A DNA stretch of 64,000 nucleotides, taken from NCBI GenBank assembly GCA_965153455.1, contig OZ234502.1, positions 3,761,267-3,825,266 of the forward strand. The letters run 5' to 3'. Position 1 is the stretch's first letter. Every line of letters starts with the position of its first letter. The notes beneath the pieces were generated by a model. That model made no database searches. It worked only from the letters and a program-made list of their open reading frames with translations, and was not told the origin of the DNA. The stretch comes from Sphagnum compactum (Eukaryota > Bryophyta > Sphagnopsida > Sphagnales). A program made the translations under genes and the position numbers. This document shows, piece by piece, positions 35,301 to 46,600 of the stretch.

Positions 35301-37440
35301 GACAGACAAATGAGTATTGGCAATTACCTTTTTAACTGGGCCCCATTTTATGTTTCCATTTCCAAATTTATGGAGCTTATGTGCTGTAACATGTAAACCC
35401 ACAAGACAATACTAGATGTTCTACAAGTGGCTATCTCTAATGTGCAGTTTAAGAGCCAGTAAGCACATATCAGTTCTCCTGTAACAAATGGGGCATTTGG
35501 ACCGTAAGACAAGCACGCAATCCCTAAAGAAAAAAGTGATTTGCAAACTCATCAGGGAGAAAATTCTAGGATCATTAATTATACTTCTTCACATTCTTGA
35601 GGCACAAAAGCCCACAGAGCATCACATCTCTTTACAGTGTGGCTTGTGCAGTTGGAACACAATCTTGACAATAATACATCTATAGTCAAGACCAATGTCA
35701 CTGCTTCTTGAGGAATCTTGGAGGGGGATAAAATGCAGCATTCAGTTTAGATATGATGTCAGAAGAGAAAGAAGAGAAGAAAGTTCTGTTTGTCTCTATT
35801 TGTGTTATATCAAACTAGATGGTGAATGCAAAACAGGTGTGCACTAAGTCCACAGATGATAAGGAAGAGAGTGGTTGATCAGATCACTAGCAAAACAATC
35901 CATCTGTAAAAAATAAACAAAAAAAAAGATCTCTGAAAATCTTTAAGGAATCTGTAAGGAAACAATACACTACTGCAGCAAAAACATGACGTTTGGATGA
36001 TTGGATTGTTGGAAAAAATAATCATTCACACATGAGATTGCATCAAAAAACACAAAATCACACACACCAAACTGCAGGAAAACACAAAATTGCACACCAG
36101 AAAAAAAAAATCACATACCAGGCTACCAAAATCAGACACCAAAATTGCAGCAAAAGACACAAAATCACATAGTACCAGATTGCAGAAAAAAACACACAGC
36201 AGACATAGAGGGAGGGAGCTTGGGGCACATAGTCAGGCTGAGTCACAAAGCCTATGGGGGGGAGTCTTTTTAATGTTTGTTAACATTTTACCAGAATTTG
36301 TTTGTCTGTGAAGTTGTAGATCTTGCCTACATGTTTTTATTCTGCTTTAGTTTCATTTGCTAGAATAAACTTCAACTCAATACGGACTAGCAAGGCCCAT
36401 ATAGGACCAGTCAGAAATTTCACAGATATTGTGCCTTCAATAATGTTGTTACTTTTAGTATCTTTGACATCAAAATGGACCTCAGAAACAATATTTGATG
36501 GGGGGGGGAGAGGTACATTACATTTGGTGTGGGGGTCCGTTTGCTAGGTGCCTTATTCTGTTCCTTCATAACTGAAGATGCAACTGACAGCTCAGAACCT
36601 TCTGACTCCTCTGCTTTTGAGTTGTAGTCGCTGCTACATGAAGTGTCGCGTTCACTAGATGCTGCTAATGTCGACGACCCTTCCTCTTCCACCACATGAC
36701 GATGTGGTTTTCCAGCATTCCTAGTGCTCCTCTTCTTGCTTTGGTGTCCAAGTGTTCTCCCATCCACCACCTTTTGGGTGGACTTCTTATTTGTCTTCTT
36801 CCTCCCTTGCATGGTTGCTGAGTCCATGAAGTGACAACTGCCAAGTGACCGAGTGTTTCCAAAATACAGCAAAGGAGTAATTAGTTTGGACTAAGACTGT
36901 TTCAATAAGCACATGACCACTAACTAGCATACAAACCTAATTTTAAGCTATGCATGTAGTAAATGATCACCAGGAACCCTATTTCATGGTAGCATCGAAC
37001 ACATCGATTTCAAACCCTAAACCCTAACCCCATGAAAAATTTAGAATAGATTGGAATTTGGAGAGTAGCTACAACCTAACACTAGAACAAAGATTATTGA
37101 AGCGTGTTCAAACTATTTGCGTTTACACAAAACTCACGCACATAGTCGGACTTCCAAACTCTTTCATACAGTGCAGGCAATGGAGATTGCACGATCCATT
37201 ACTGAATTCTGTATGGTCCTCTCCATTTATGCATGTGAAGACAAGTCTAAGAAGAACTCACGATTCTTGTGCGCTTCCTTCAACTTCTGCAAGTCGTTGT
37301 TTGAGTTGAGCAACGCGCCTGTTACGTGCTAAAATGTAGGGGTTTAGCGTTGTTTCTTCGGGATCAGCATCCACCGTTCCTGAATCGTGACCCACTGTAC
37401 CATCAGCATCACTGATGACTGCATTTTCGTCACGCTCCAT
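29383..37440 (-). CDS. TNPA-like CACTA accessory protein (Transposase_24 family), multi-exon
   Basis: Likely the element's DNA-binding accessory protein, which in En/Spm binds subterminal repeats. Exon A (37440-37262) starts MERDENAVISDADG and ends LNPYILARNRRVAQLKQRLA..ESAQES, like the N-terminal R-N-x-x-x-L-x-x-L block of this family. It ends at a GTGAGT donor. Exon B (from 36837, after a TTGGCAG acceptor) joins in frame (SCHFMDSATMQGRKKTNKK) and is basic then Ser/acidic; it may end near 36520 at a GTAATG donor. Exon C (about 33625-32612) holds the Transposase_24 core. A fourth exon (about 30405-29910) starts APQSPSLFSRMTAIEKKL after a GGGCAG acceptor and is coiled-coil-like. A last open block is 29589-29383. 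The exact 3' structure is uncertain, and long introns hold unrelated sequence. Confidence 0.65.
31974..32390 (+). CDS. unrecognised exon-like open frame, plus strand
   Basis: A plus-strand frame runs from about 31990 (DDFDSRDTANETSVEILKIV) to 32390 within an intron of the minus-strand TNPA-like gene. It is acidic and Ser/Thr-rich with LWSLNPQGHYATGDTVPDD and MSLGKLFGKATSAFADDGTA. A GTAGGC donor-like site follows LANFLVE near 32303. Composition and splice context look like an exon of a captured host gene, but I do not recognise the family. Confidence 0.3.
   Translation, partial: RIWNTGADDFDSRDTANETSVEILKIVNEAVHDTSSTTGSLSVKQLHETTDLWSLNPQGHYATGDTVPDDIISRTDTSKSSEGMSLGKLFGKATSAFADDGTALANFLVEVGHAIPVLITSPQSTITKTKRERTGKDK
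32612..33625 (-). CDS. Transposase_24 core exon of the TNPA-like gene
   Basis: Open on the minus strand for about 335 codons, starting near KATSKKARVETPPLVDMVNA. The first third is Cys-rich with a repeating C-X3-4-C pattern (FARCNNQACKH, ECTWNAGQCGH, SSCQVSQCP, NCCATCG), a possible zinc-binding module. The C-terminal third matches the Transposase_24 (Ptta/En/Spm) domain: RLRLQLDGRFEYVGGE, then MKGERARLKRRYAQKG, and the hallmark block DREQWEKLVTYWQ followed by R-G...HLGRGGKA. The frame ends at TAA beside a GTTAAC that could be a splice donor. No stop interrupts it, so this exon looks intact. The Cys-rich module before the core is unusual. Confidence 0.7.
   Translation of the reverse strand, partial: EKKATSKKARVETPPLVDMVNATRLQKTTSAAIQSRKHGGDFARCNNQACKHGVGSLECTWNAGQCGHTRQWSSCQVSQCPNSKVRLSPGHKGLTNCCATCGRAPSNMYESTWGEGGGVCDQGLCQRVQPHSPMGRQAPDMALDNEIEVDAQPKVFAERGKQRRASKQAIEFEAQERKEKGLPGHKVQVTRHGKIDGACEGKDAWDGAIRSLAPRILNMAVVRVTEQDPVDMARLRLQLDGRFEYVGGELSGAGFRDCVRRYMKGERARLKRRYAQKGAKTCPLEVDREQWEKLVTYWQQCETKNKSEHMVGARGAVANVSHLGRGGKAAIEAKLAS
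33650..36400. other. element-internal, intron-like DNA
   Basis: Between exons B and C of the TNPA-like gene. Many short frames exist on both strands, but none shows a motif that I can name. A-rich tracts and a run of 'ccaaaattgcagcaaaa' variants lie at 36040-36190. Confidence 0.5.
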
Positions 37441-38116
37441 CTGTACCTTACTCAAACAACTAGCCTTATGTTGGTCTTGCCTTAGAAATGCTAATTGTTA
37501 TGGTATGCCACAAGCCTCCCCAATGCTTCTACTCTTCCAAGTCTAGAAAAGTTGGTTTTTAGGGAAAGCCTGACAACCTTTGCAATTTGAACTTGAACAT
37601 GTTGAGCCCACACACAAGCATTTAGTAGCTGCAAATTCCCTAGTGTAGTACAAACCCTCATTTATTATGGGGTACCTTTTAGATAGTTGCAACCAATTTT
37701 ATTTCTTTACAAGGGTGTGAATAGGAGCCTAACAAGGAGCATGTTTTGCACATTAGGCTGATACTTCTGATTTTTCAGTCTGTAAAGTTCATGCAGTTTG
37801 TAGCAGTTTGTAGTTCATCAGTATATGAAATGTGTGAGTTTAGAGCTAGTTCAAAAATCAATACTTGGCAAATAAATTGGAGAAACAGACCGGTTCCGGC
37901 AAATGACAAGGATGATTTCAAAGAGTAGCAGTAGCCACCCACCCATGGTGAAAGTTTCTTTCATCTTCCCTTTCAAATTTTGTTTCCCTGCATTATACTC
38001 TTGCACCTGCACATCTTCAAATGCAATCCTTTGAAAGTTTCTACAAGAAAGTGCATATGCGCATAACACTTCATCATGATATGTGCATGTGATGTTCCGA
38101 TTTGCTCAGCTCTACA

Positions 38117-38252
38117 TACTGTTTTCAATACATGAGCTCCTGATGGTCACATTTTCTTGTTTGTAGTTTTCAGTACATGAGCTCCTGATGGTCACATTTT
38201 CTTGTTTGCAGTTTTCAATATCTGAGCTCCTGATGGTCACATCCTTCTTTGC
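38117..38252 (+). repeat. 45-bp tandem repeat, three copies
   Basis: The segment 'catgagctcctgatggtcac' plus 'attttcttgtttg.agttttca' repeats at 38131, 38176 and 38221. The first two copies are almost identical and the third diverges at its end. Confidence 0.85.
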
Positions 38253-38649
38253 TACATTATGGCATCTTGTTGCACAAAGAATTGCATTAGCAGTTCAGCC
38301 TTTGTGTCAACTCAAATTTTGATTGTATGGTCCTCAGTGAAGAGCAATATTGATTGCACAAAAAGGAGCTTCTGTGTACAGGTTGACAGACACTATGTGA
38401 ATGACATTTTCACAGCAAGCTTGAATTACTCATCAGAGAGAAAGCAAGAGAGAAGTCTTGTGAGCTGGTCTATGGCAAAGCAGAAGATGTCCTTTGACTT
38501 TGTTCTGAAATTTGTTTGGAAGTTCTGCTTCACAATATGTTCCACTGAAGTCTCTTGGTACAGCAAACTTTCCCAAATCCTTATTCCCATCTCTTTCTCT
38601 GCCTTTCTCCACCATGGTAGCTTCCGTAAGCTTGGAGATTGTTTGGTTA

Positions 38650-38991
38650 TATGAGAGAGGCTACTGCTTCTAACTGCTTCTTGGGCTAATGATCTATGTG
38701 CTTCTGCATACTCCAACGATAAGGTTAAGCAATTGTGGACCGATGTTGGGCATAAGTACAAACTATTGCAATTCCTTGAATTCATGAATCATGAGGGCAG
38801 GTGATTACTTGCTGGCCAATAAATGATTTAAGCCCCTTGTTGGCATAAGGGTCCTCAAAGAGACCTGTTTCAAATTTGACCAGAAGAATTCTGGCAACAA
38901 CATCATCACTCCGTGACACTGGGATGTTCCCGCTTTTGACCTCATATGTCAAGTTGCTGATGAACTGTTCGTACATATAGGGCACCATTAC
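38650..38991 (-). pseudogene. captured fragment of a GH3 beta-D-glucan exohydrolase
   Basis: Exon 38991-38809 (183 nt, acceptor TTGCAG, donor CAA/GTAATC, phase 0 at both ends) reads VMVPYMYEQFISNLTYEVKS then GNIPVSRSDDVVARILLVKF and ETGLFEDPYANKGL. This matches the block of plant glycosyl hydrolase family 3 enzymes with M-V-x-x-x-Y-x-x-F-I...I-P-x-S-R-I-D-D-A-V-x-R-I-L-x-V-K-F-x-M-G-L-F. A second piece near 38727-38665 (after a TTGGAG acceptor) reads YAEAHRSLAQEAVR, the next conserved block in that family, then diverges. The catalytic nucleophile Asp lies in an upstream region that is absent here. With intron retained and only ~80 residues left, this is a DNA-level capture of part of a cell-wall enzyme gene. 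Confidence 0.85.
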
Positions 38992-39189
38992 CTGCAATCC
39001 ACCAGAAATATCTATTAAATACTGCAGAACAAGCACTTAGGTGCAACATCAACTTCAAATAGTGGATGGAACACAGTAGGAGTCTTAGGTTTGCTGCAGG
39101 CTTCATGGGACCAGCAAAACAGAAAACATAGCCACACACTAGTCTGGCAGCTGGGTCAGACCTCAGGCCCTTCTCAAGCCTTGCCAAAC

Positions 39190-40215
39190 TACTCTACAAC
39201 AATTCTATAAAGCAAGGGACATTACTTCAAAGCAGCAACCAACAATTGTCAAGGAAAATAAACTTTGCAGAAACACAAACCTCTACTTTTCCCAGCTATC
39301 ACCCAATATCAAGGTATAATAAACTTTCAACTTTCAGCTGAAAGCATGCCTATTTCTCTTTGTTAAAACAGATATTGCTTGTGCCTTGTTGAAGGAAGGT
39401 TTAGAACAGGTAGGGTAGCGTGTGCAGCCAAAAAAAGTAGCCTGAGCCAAACCTGCTCAGCTTCATGAATACCCTTCCTTCTTTGCAACTGCATTTCAGG
39501 ACCAGGGAGGCAAAAAAAAGGTTGATTAGATTGTTCAGCATGGATTCACAGTATTTGAAGGGGCTTTCAAAGTATTGCAATGCATTTAACTAAGTCAAAA
39601 GCTCTCCAATTTTCATAAACAGTAGTCAATTAGAATGGCTGATTGTTGCCTCAAACCAAGAGTGCTACCAATTCAGTACGAAATTTCGTGCTTAATTCTA
39701 AAGATGGCAAATGAAGAAAATCCACTGAAATTTAGCTATCGACATTTCAAATTTTCAAATTTGATAACATGACAGGAACCAATAGCGGCATGAACGAAGA
39801 ACACCAAGCCTAAGAAATGAGAAAAACAAGACCAAAACCAAAACTGAGGAGCAGTTTGAACAACAATGGCTGTTCATATGCATGTTCAACTACCTTCAAT
39901 AGCAACATGTATGGAATTGAACACCTACCAGAACATCCCCATTGCCTTCATCAGCTCCTAGTAATAGGTGGAGGTTAAGGTCAAACGTTAGCCAGTGTAC
40001 TAACATTCTATCAGAAGAAACGTTTAGCAGTAATGGACTAACTCAGCCATCGTGCTGCATGGCTGAACAAAACCTAAAAGAGAAGGGGAAAACCAAAAAC
40101 CCAAGAAGAAAGCAAAGCTCAACAAAACCTGAAACAGAAGAAGACCAAACAATCTAAGGAGAAGAGCTACATAACTTAAAATCCACACAGCTTGAGAGTC
40201 CAAATTTGCAGTTAC
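39190..40215. other. element-internal DNA between captured fragments
   Basis: No motif identified. It separates the GH3 fragment from the DNA-PKcs-like fragment, both on the minus strand, and may hold intron or flanking DNA from either donor gene. Confidence 0.45.
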
Positions 40216-40616
40216 TTAAAAGATGAGAAAAACCTCTACAACTTCTCTTGCATGCAACTCCAAAAGGGAAATCGTGTAGTGGGAAATTCGAATAGTGTGC
40301 AAGGATATACCTCTCAACACCTCGTATCTCTTTAGGTCTTCACGAGGCCATAATACTTGCTCAATATATTCAAAGCACCTCCGTGAATTCACTACAGAAC
40401 CTGCAAGTTGTTGAAGCCCACCATTTCTTCTCAGATATCCATCTATCTGTGCATGGTCCAAATGAAGAGACAGCTTCCCAACAGGACAACCCCAACACCC
40501 TATGCACAAGGGAAAATTGTGAACATGTCCCCCCATGTCCCCCCAAAAGAAAATAAAACCACCAATTGCCAATTGCACATATTGTTACCTCCTGCAGGAA
40601 GTTCATCATCAAACCA

Positions 40617-40715
40617 ACACGCTCCTGGCAGGAGCAATGAAGTGTCTTGACTCGCTGCTCACAAACCAAGTGAGCAGCGAGTCAAGACACTTCATTGCTC
40701 CTGCCAGGAGCGTGT
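40617..40715. repeat. perfect 46-bp inverted repeat, 7-bp loop
   Basis: Arms 40617-40662 and 40670-40715 are exact complements over 46 bases with the spacer 'aaaccaa'. The right arm, read on the minus strand, is the coding segment HTLLAGAMKCLDSLLT of the DNA-PKcs-like exon. The left arm is an inverted copy of the same exon segment. The perfect match implies a recent origin or maintenance by gene conversion. Confidence 0.97.
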
Positions 40716-40949
40716 GCGAGGGTTGTTGTAATTGTGCTTCCAGTGTGTTCAGATAAAGCTGCAAGAGTTGGTTCACCTGGTCCTCACTGAATGCAGTCTT
40801 GAAACTCTCAACCAAGTACCTAAGCAGCACAATAATGTGCGATCTCACTACAAGATCCCCCCCCCACCACCACATGCACACAAAAGGGTTTAAGAAAAAA
40901 CCACCCACTTGCTTCCAGGTATTGAAATTGGGCTCAGCTCATCATAACA

Positions 40950-41222
40950 ATGGCAAATTATAAAGGAATCATCAGGGTGTTGTCTTATGTTCTCCACCTT
41001 CTTCTTCCAAAATGGAGCACAATCACTTTACACAAAGAGGAAGACATAAAAGAGGAGGAAAATGAGGAGGAGGAGGAAGAAGAAGAAGAAGAAGAAGATA
41101 CTGATGAAGTTACTGCAATGAAGAGGCTGAAAAAGCAGCAGACGTTACCTTTGATGATGATGAGAAAAACTCACCTCAAGGAATACAAGAGTAGATCTGA
41201 TTTTAACGAATTCATTGATTGA
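40950..41222 (+). repeat. GAG/GAA simple-repeat tract with chance open frame
   Basis: A purine-rich trinucleotide tract (about 41040-41100) lies inside a 90-codon plus-strand frame that is mostly Glu. Codon content follows the repeat, and the tract lies between the captured DNA-PKcs exons on the other strand, so I treat it as intron repeat, not a gene. Confidence 0.6.
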
Positions 41223-42342
41223 TTCACCATAGCAAGAGGACTGATGGGAACCTACATCATCAACATCATGTGTACATAGATCTCGAAAACAGGAAAAAAG
41301 GGTGAGAACTGTTTTCAAGCACATGTTCCATGTGATTTTGCTTGCCGAAACTCAACAATCAGCACATTGGTAAGTCCCCAATCCACCGAGAAGTTGGGAG
41401 GCTGCTTCGAGTGCGAAATGCTCCATTCCAGCAGCACAGTAAGGGGCTTCAATGCTGCTGCTTAGACACCTTTGACATCATCTCTCCGGAAAATTCTTAG
41501 ACAATGTTCCTAGCAAGCAAGAAGGCATATTAGACAGAGACAGACAGCCACCCACCCACCCATCAGCCACACTGTTAATAAACAAAAGCACCAAGAATTC
41601 TTCGTCTTCAGAACCCTACACCCTAAAACACAAAAACAAAAAAGAGCAAAAGAAGAAGAAGAAACGCATTTCATTCACTCACTCACCTTCAGAAATGCTG
41701 CATGGGGAAGAGCACGTCCTCCAATTTGCTTGACAAAAGCTTCAACGAATTTCAAACAGTCTTCACGGGCTTTTGCAACACTCTTGTCGCGGATTCGCAT
41801 GATGCATTCCAGAATACTGAAAACGCCAATCTCTTCATCGAATAGAATTGCAACAGCGAAAGACGTATGTTCTTCTGAAGACCCTACCAATTCCTTGCAA
41901 ATGTCGGAGAGATCGCTCACAAACAGAGAGAGGTTGTCGGAGTCGTATGAGCCTCCTCCTCCTCTGTTGCTGCTCACCGACTCCTCCGCTGCCTCCCTTT
42001 GTGATGCCCAAGCCCACCTTGTCTTGGCACCCAAGTTGCTTGTCCTGCCCCTCGTGCTATCTAGACCTAAAACATCATATCGATCACCAACATATAACAA
42101 GTAGGTGTTAGGCATTTGTTTGTATGGGGACAAAAGAATATGTAGAAGATTGCTTGCACAAGATTTCTAACTTTGTATGCCTTCGTTGGCTACTTGATGT
42201 GAAGTTTTATTACGGGTGTGGAATGTTGTACCCCTCGGCACCATTTGAGCAGAACTACTGATGCTACTCAGCCTCATTCATAGACAAGGTCATTCATGAA
42301 CCCTAAACTGTATCTGATTTCACCCTAGCGTGTTCTTTACAT

Positions 42343-43308
42343 CTAGTTTGGAAATATCAGTTCCCCACTTGTTGTCTCCTCTTCATTGTCTCCAGTTGCA
42401 GCAGGTGAGGTACCCAATAGAGTGTGGCTGGACTGCAAATCCACTGATTCACCTGAATATTTCTTTGAAGCTGTCTTCATTGCCTGATATGCACAACTCT
42501 CTTGCATGCTTGGAGCATGTAATGTCTTCATACAAGAGTTCAAGTGGGTACCTTCGCCAGTAGGTAAGCTGGTTTTTTCTTCATCCAAATCATTGACCCC
42601 TTGTGATCCTTCTGTCTTAGCTAGTTCTTCCAGCTGTTCTGTAGCATTACAGGTTCCATTTCGAGATACTGGATAGTTCTCATAATCCAACTACTCTACC
42701 TTGTTATCTGAGGCAACAGAGAAAGGAAGAATTGGAACATTAGAATGCACATATTCACCCACACCATCAACTATCACCAGCTCCTTTGCAGGGACCACAA
42801 AATTCTCCTGCATAGTTGGAGCATGACTTGGATTGAAATTCAAGGACACCTCAGCAGATGTGTCTCCAGAGCTCTCATCTTCTTGTTTCTCAGAAGTTTC
42901 CACTGGGTAATCCCCTGCATTGTCTAGCATCTGCTTTGAAGCAACTAGGTGATTGGTGTTAGCTGCAAAGACCATAGTTTGTTCCTCACAAGGTCTCTGC
43001 TCCTTCTAATTTACCTCAGTTTTAGATCTGTCATCCCTTGGCATCTCCAGATTCCTCTCAGGGAGGAGCCCCTCAGAGATGTCCAGTGTTCCCACTGACA
43101 TAACTGTATCACAATTTTCAACTTCAAGAGATGTACAAAGTTCATCAAGACAGTTCAGATGTAAACCTTGTCCTTCAATCTCTTCCAACTTTCGCTCTTC
43201 TGTAGGAAATGCAGGCTTATGCTGTAGAGTTGGAGCAGGTCTAGTTTCAAAAAGAGGGGACATGTGGGCAGCAGCAGCAGCCGATTCACCAGCTATGTCC
43301 TCTTCCTG
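42343..43308 (-). pseudogene. unidentified acidic exon with internal repeats, two stops
   Basis: A single minus-strand frame of about 320 codons is broken only by two TAG codons (near 43006 and 42691, both possible CAG-to-TAG changes). The protein is acidic and hydrophilic with no membrane segment. It has a degenerate repeat of about 15 residues with variants PAPTLQHKPAFPTEE, HAPTMQENFVVPAKE and HAPSMQESCAYQAMK. A short Ala run lies near the start. It precedes tnp2 on the opposite strand. I do not recognise the family; it is most likely another captured host exon. Confidence 0.5.
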
Positions 43309-43636
43309 CTTACGGAATTGACTTCTCCCATGACTGCTTCAGCAACTCTCTCATCTTCTGCCATATCAAATTTTCCATCGGACACATTGTTGGATCTATC
43401 TAATTCCTCAGCTGCCTTGGATGTATCATCATAGATCAGATGACCTCTAAGAGATGCAGGACCTGCAAGACCAACGCATCAACTAGCACAACATGAGGAA
43501 CCCCTCTTGAAAGCCATTTCACATGCAAAACCTGTCCTTGGAATGTAGGTGACAGCCACATGTTGAAAATGGAGATAAAGGTATGAGTTCTGGTCAAGAT
43601 TTCTTGTCATTCCATCATTATTTGAGGGAAGACATA

Positions 43637-46600
43637 ATGTCAATGCCTTTGGATGACCCAAGAAGGCAAAAAGCAAGGGATGACAAGTTGTGGAAGCGGG
43701 AGCTCACATGGGCCACACAACATGGGGTGGACAAGATGCGGTGTCCATGCACCAAATGTGAAGGAACGGGCAGAATGGTTTTACTTAGGACAGTTAGAAA
43801 CCACCTAATCCTAAATGGGAGGCATCCACTATTTAGAGTGTGGAAAGGCCCAGGCCCAACTGACCACTCTGATGAAGAGTGGGTTGAAGCAAGCAGGGCA
43901 GCAGTAAACCCAATGGGAACAGAGGTGGAGGTGCAGGTAGTGGATGAGGCTGTGAATGTGAACCAACTTTTGGATGACCTATTCCAAATGCCAGAGGAAA
44001 AACATGAGGGTGAGAGGGTTGCAAACTTGTCTTCAGACCATAATGTAGAGGGAATGGAGGTAACAGGCATGGTGCAGAATGCCATCAAGATCATGGAAGA
44101 GTTAGCAGCATTGCCTGAAAGCATGCCTGACCAAAATAACCATGATAGGGGACAGGGGGGTGTGGACAATGACATGGGACTAGGTGAAACAGGGCCCCCA
44201 TCAGTAGCAAGTGATGATGACATCTCAACTGAGGCCAATTGTCTACGGGAAGCATGTCAGCCTTTGTACAATGGTGCAAGGTGCACGAAGCTAGCATTGA
44301 CAACATTACTGTTGATGAATGTTTGCACAGTGCATGGCGTATACAACAAGTTCATGGATGAGTTATTAGCACTCCTTCATAAGCACCTACTGCCAAAGGA
44401 TAACCTTCTGCCACCTAGCATGTATGCAGCTAAGAGCCTTACTAGGAAAGTAGGCCTAGACTACAAGCACATCCATGCATGTGTGAATGGCTGCATTTTA
44501 TTTCGGAAGCAGTATTCTACATTGGAGGCTTGTCCAAAGTGCGGGGCTACTCGGTACAAGAAATTTGGCACGTCTTTTGTTCCACAAAAAGTTCTGCGGC
44601 ACTTCCCCTTAATTCCTCAGTTGCTACATATGTACCAAGCTCGACAGACATCAGAGATGATGACATGGCATGCTAGAAACAAGAGCACAGATGGGAAAGT
44701 TCGCCATGTGCCTGACAGCAAAGCATGGCAACACATTGATAATACATGGCCTGATTTTGCAATTGAACCTAGAAATGTAAGACTAGGTTTGGCCACCGAT
44801 GGGGTGAACCCTTTTGGGTACAAAAACAATGCTTGGTCCACTTGGCCAGTATTATTCCTAATCTATAACCTCCCACCATGGCTAGTCACAAAGAAGTTCT
44901 TCATGCTCTTATCTATCATAATTCCAGGGCCTGAGAGTGTTAAGAGTGCAAACTTTGATGTCCTAATAAGTCCTCTAATTGAAGAACTCCAAGAATTATG
45001 GGAGGGGGTTAGAGGGCTTGACATACTACAACCTATAGGTAGAAGGCAATTTTTAATGAGGGCCATATTGATGTGGACGATTCATGATTTTCCCGGGTAT
45101 GGCTTAGTTTCTGGATGCCAACATCAGAGTTACAAAGCATGCCCTCCATGTGGATCAGGGACAACTAGTCGATGGTCAAAGGAGTTGGGAAAGGTAGTGT
45201 TTGAAGGAAATCGGAGGTGGCTGAATCGAAATCACCCATACAGAATTCATCCCATTGCCCAACATTTTAATGGTCATGAGGAGTTAAGGGGAAGGCCAGA
45301 TCTAATAACAGCTGCTGAGGCGAAAAGACAAGCCCACGCCACTAAAAAGTGGGTGGCTGCAGGAAATGTGTTGGGGGCAAAAGGGTGTCCATCGAGAAGC
45401 AGTGGGATGAAGCGTTTATGTGCATTCTGGGGTCTGCAATATTGGGAGGTGAGCATGAATTATTCAGCCCACCCACCTCAATTGTGTTACATGTTTAGGC
45501 CTGTTGAGTTTTGACATGTTTGCTAATCCAAGGGTGATCATTGGTTTCACATTTTTTGTCAACCGATTCACAGCTTTCAGACCCTTTTTCTTTCATGTGC
45601 TTCCTCCCTCAGATTTTGTCTTCGCTGCTCTCGTTCCAGCATCAATGGCCTTGAACTTTCCAAGAACCCTCTTTTCAAGCATCTCAATTCTCTCTTGCTC
45701 AACTGCAGCTTCTTGTCGTAGCTTTGCATCTTTCTCTTTCAGTTCACGCTCCATCTGTCTCACCTTCAATTCAAGCTCCAGAATTCTGTTTACTTCATCA
45801 TTACCTTTCTCACCCTCTTTATGAGATCCTTCTGAGATGTTCTTACTGGTCTTGGCTGGTGTTGTTGTGACATAAATGCCTGCATCATCTTCAATCGTAT
45901 CCATAGTCTGCCTTGATTGGTTTTTCTCATTGGACATATTTTTGTTTTGTTGCATGGTCCTCTGAAGCATGTCCGGCAGCCATATCTACATCCACTGGAC
46001 TATGCTGTGTCATCTGGTCATTATCCAGTTTAGTACTTAAAACTCTTTGGTCATGAAGTGTGCTTTGCAGCATTGGGGGATCATCACAGACTTTTGTGTC
46101 TTCCAAAGCAGATTCAGTCTTTTGGCTCTCATCCTCTAACTCCATGTATAGGAGATCATCAGCCTCATCCTCTAAGTCCACCCAGGTGATCATTGGTTTC
46201 ACACTTTTTGTTTTCCGATTCAAGCTTTCAGACCCTTTTTCTTTCCTGTGCTTCCTCCCTCATTTGGCTCATCTATGTCACAACCCCCTCATTTTCAATA
46301 CAGTGTTACCTTTCAATGCAATTGCTCGTTGTATATTAAACTACTCTGCTTAGGGACTCTTCAATCAGTCCACTGCCCTTTAGATTCAGTTTACTTTTGC
46401 ACTTGGCTATCCAAGAAGTATTTACCTTCTTATTCATCTTCATGTGAATATCTGGAACATAAAGTGACCAATTCAGACACCTGGTTGGTTCATGTAATTT
46501 TCTGGAATTCAGTGTACTACATGAATCACTGAGTATTTTTGGAGTGTGGACTTATTGATGAGTCACAATCTGGTATTCCTCACTCTTATGAGAACTCCCT

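Larger units (their letters stand above)
40311..42133 (-). pseudogene. PRKDC: captured N-terminal exons of a DNA-PKcs-like kinase gene
   Basis: Three minus-strand exon blocks are collinear with the N-terminal HEAT-repeat region of DNA-PKcs, the PI3K-related kinase of end-joining repair. (1) About 41975-41687, ending at a GAAG/GTGAGT donor: GVFSILECIMRIRDKSVAKA then REDCLKFVEAFVKQIGGRAL, matching the vertebrate block with F-x-x-S-x-x-x-x-x-x-C-R-E-E-I-L-K-F. (2) 40819 to about 40665, after a GCTTAG acceptor: YLVESFKTAFSEDQVNQLLQ then LYLNTLEAQLQQPSHTLLAG and AMKCLDSLLT, matching the L-A-G-C-L-K-G-L-S-S-L-L block. (3) About 40480-40311, ending at GAG/GTATAT: NSRRCFEYIEQVLWPREDLK then RYEVLRG, matching I-x-x-x-I-R-P-Q-I-D-L-K-R-Y. 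The kinase domain is absent. The assignment rests on remembered family patterns and the preserved order of three blocks. Confidence 0.7.
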
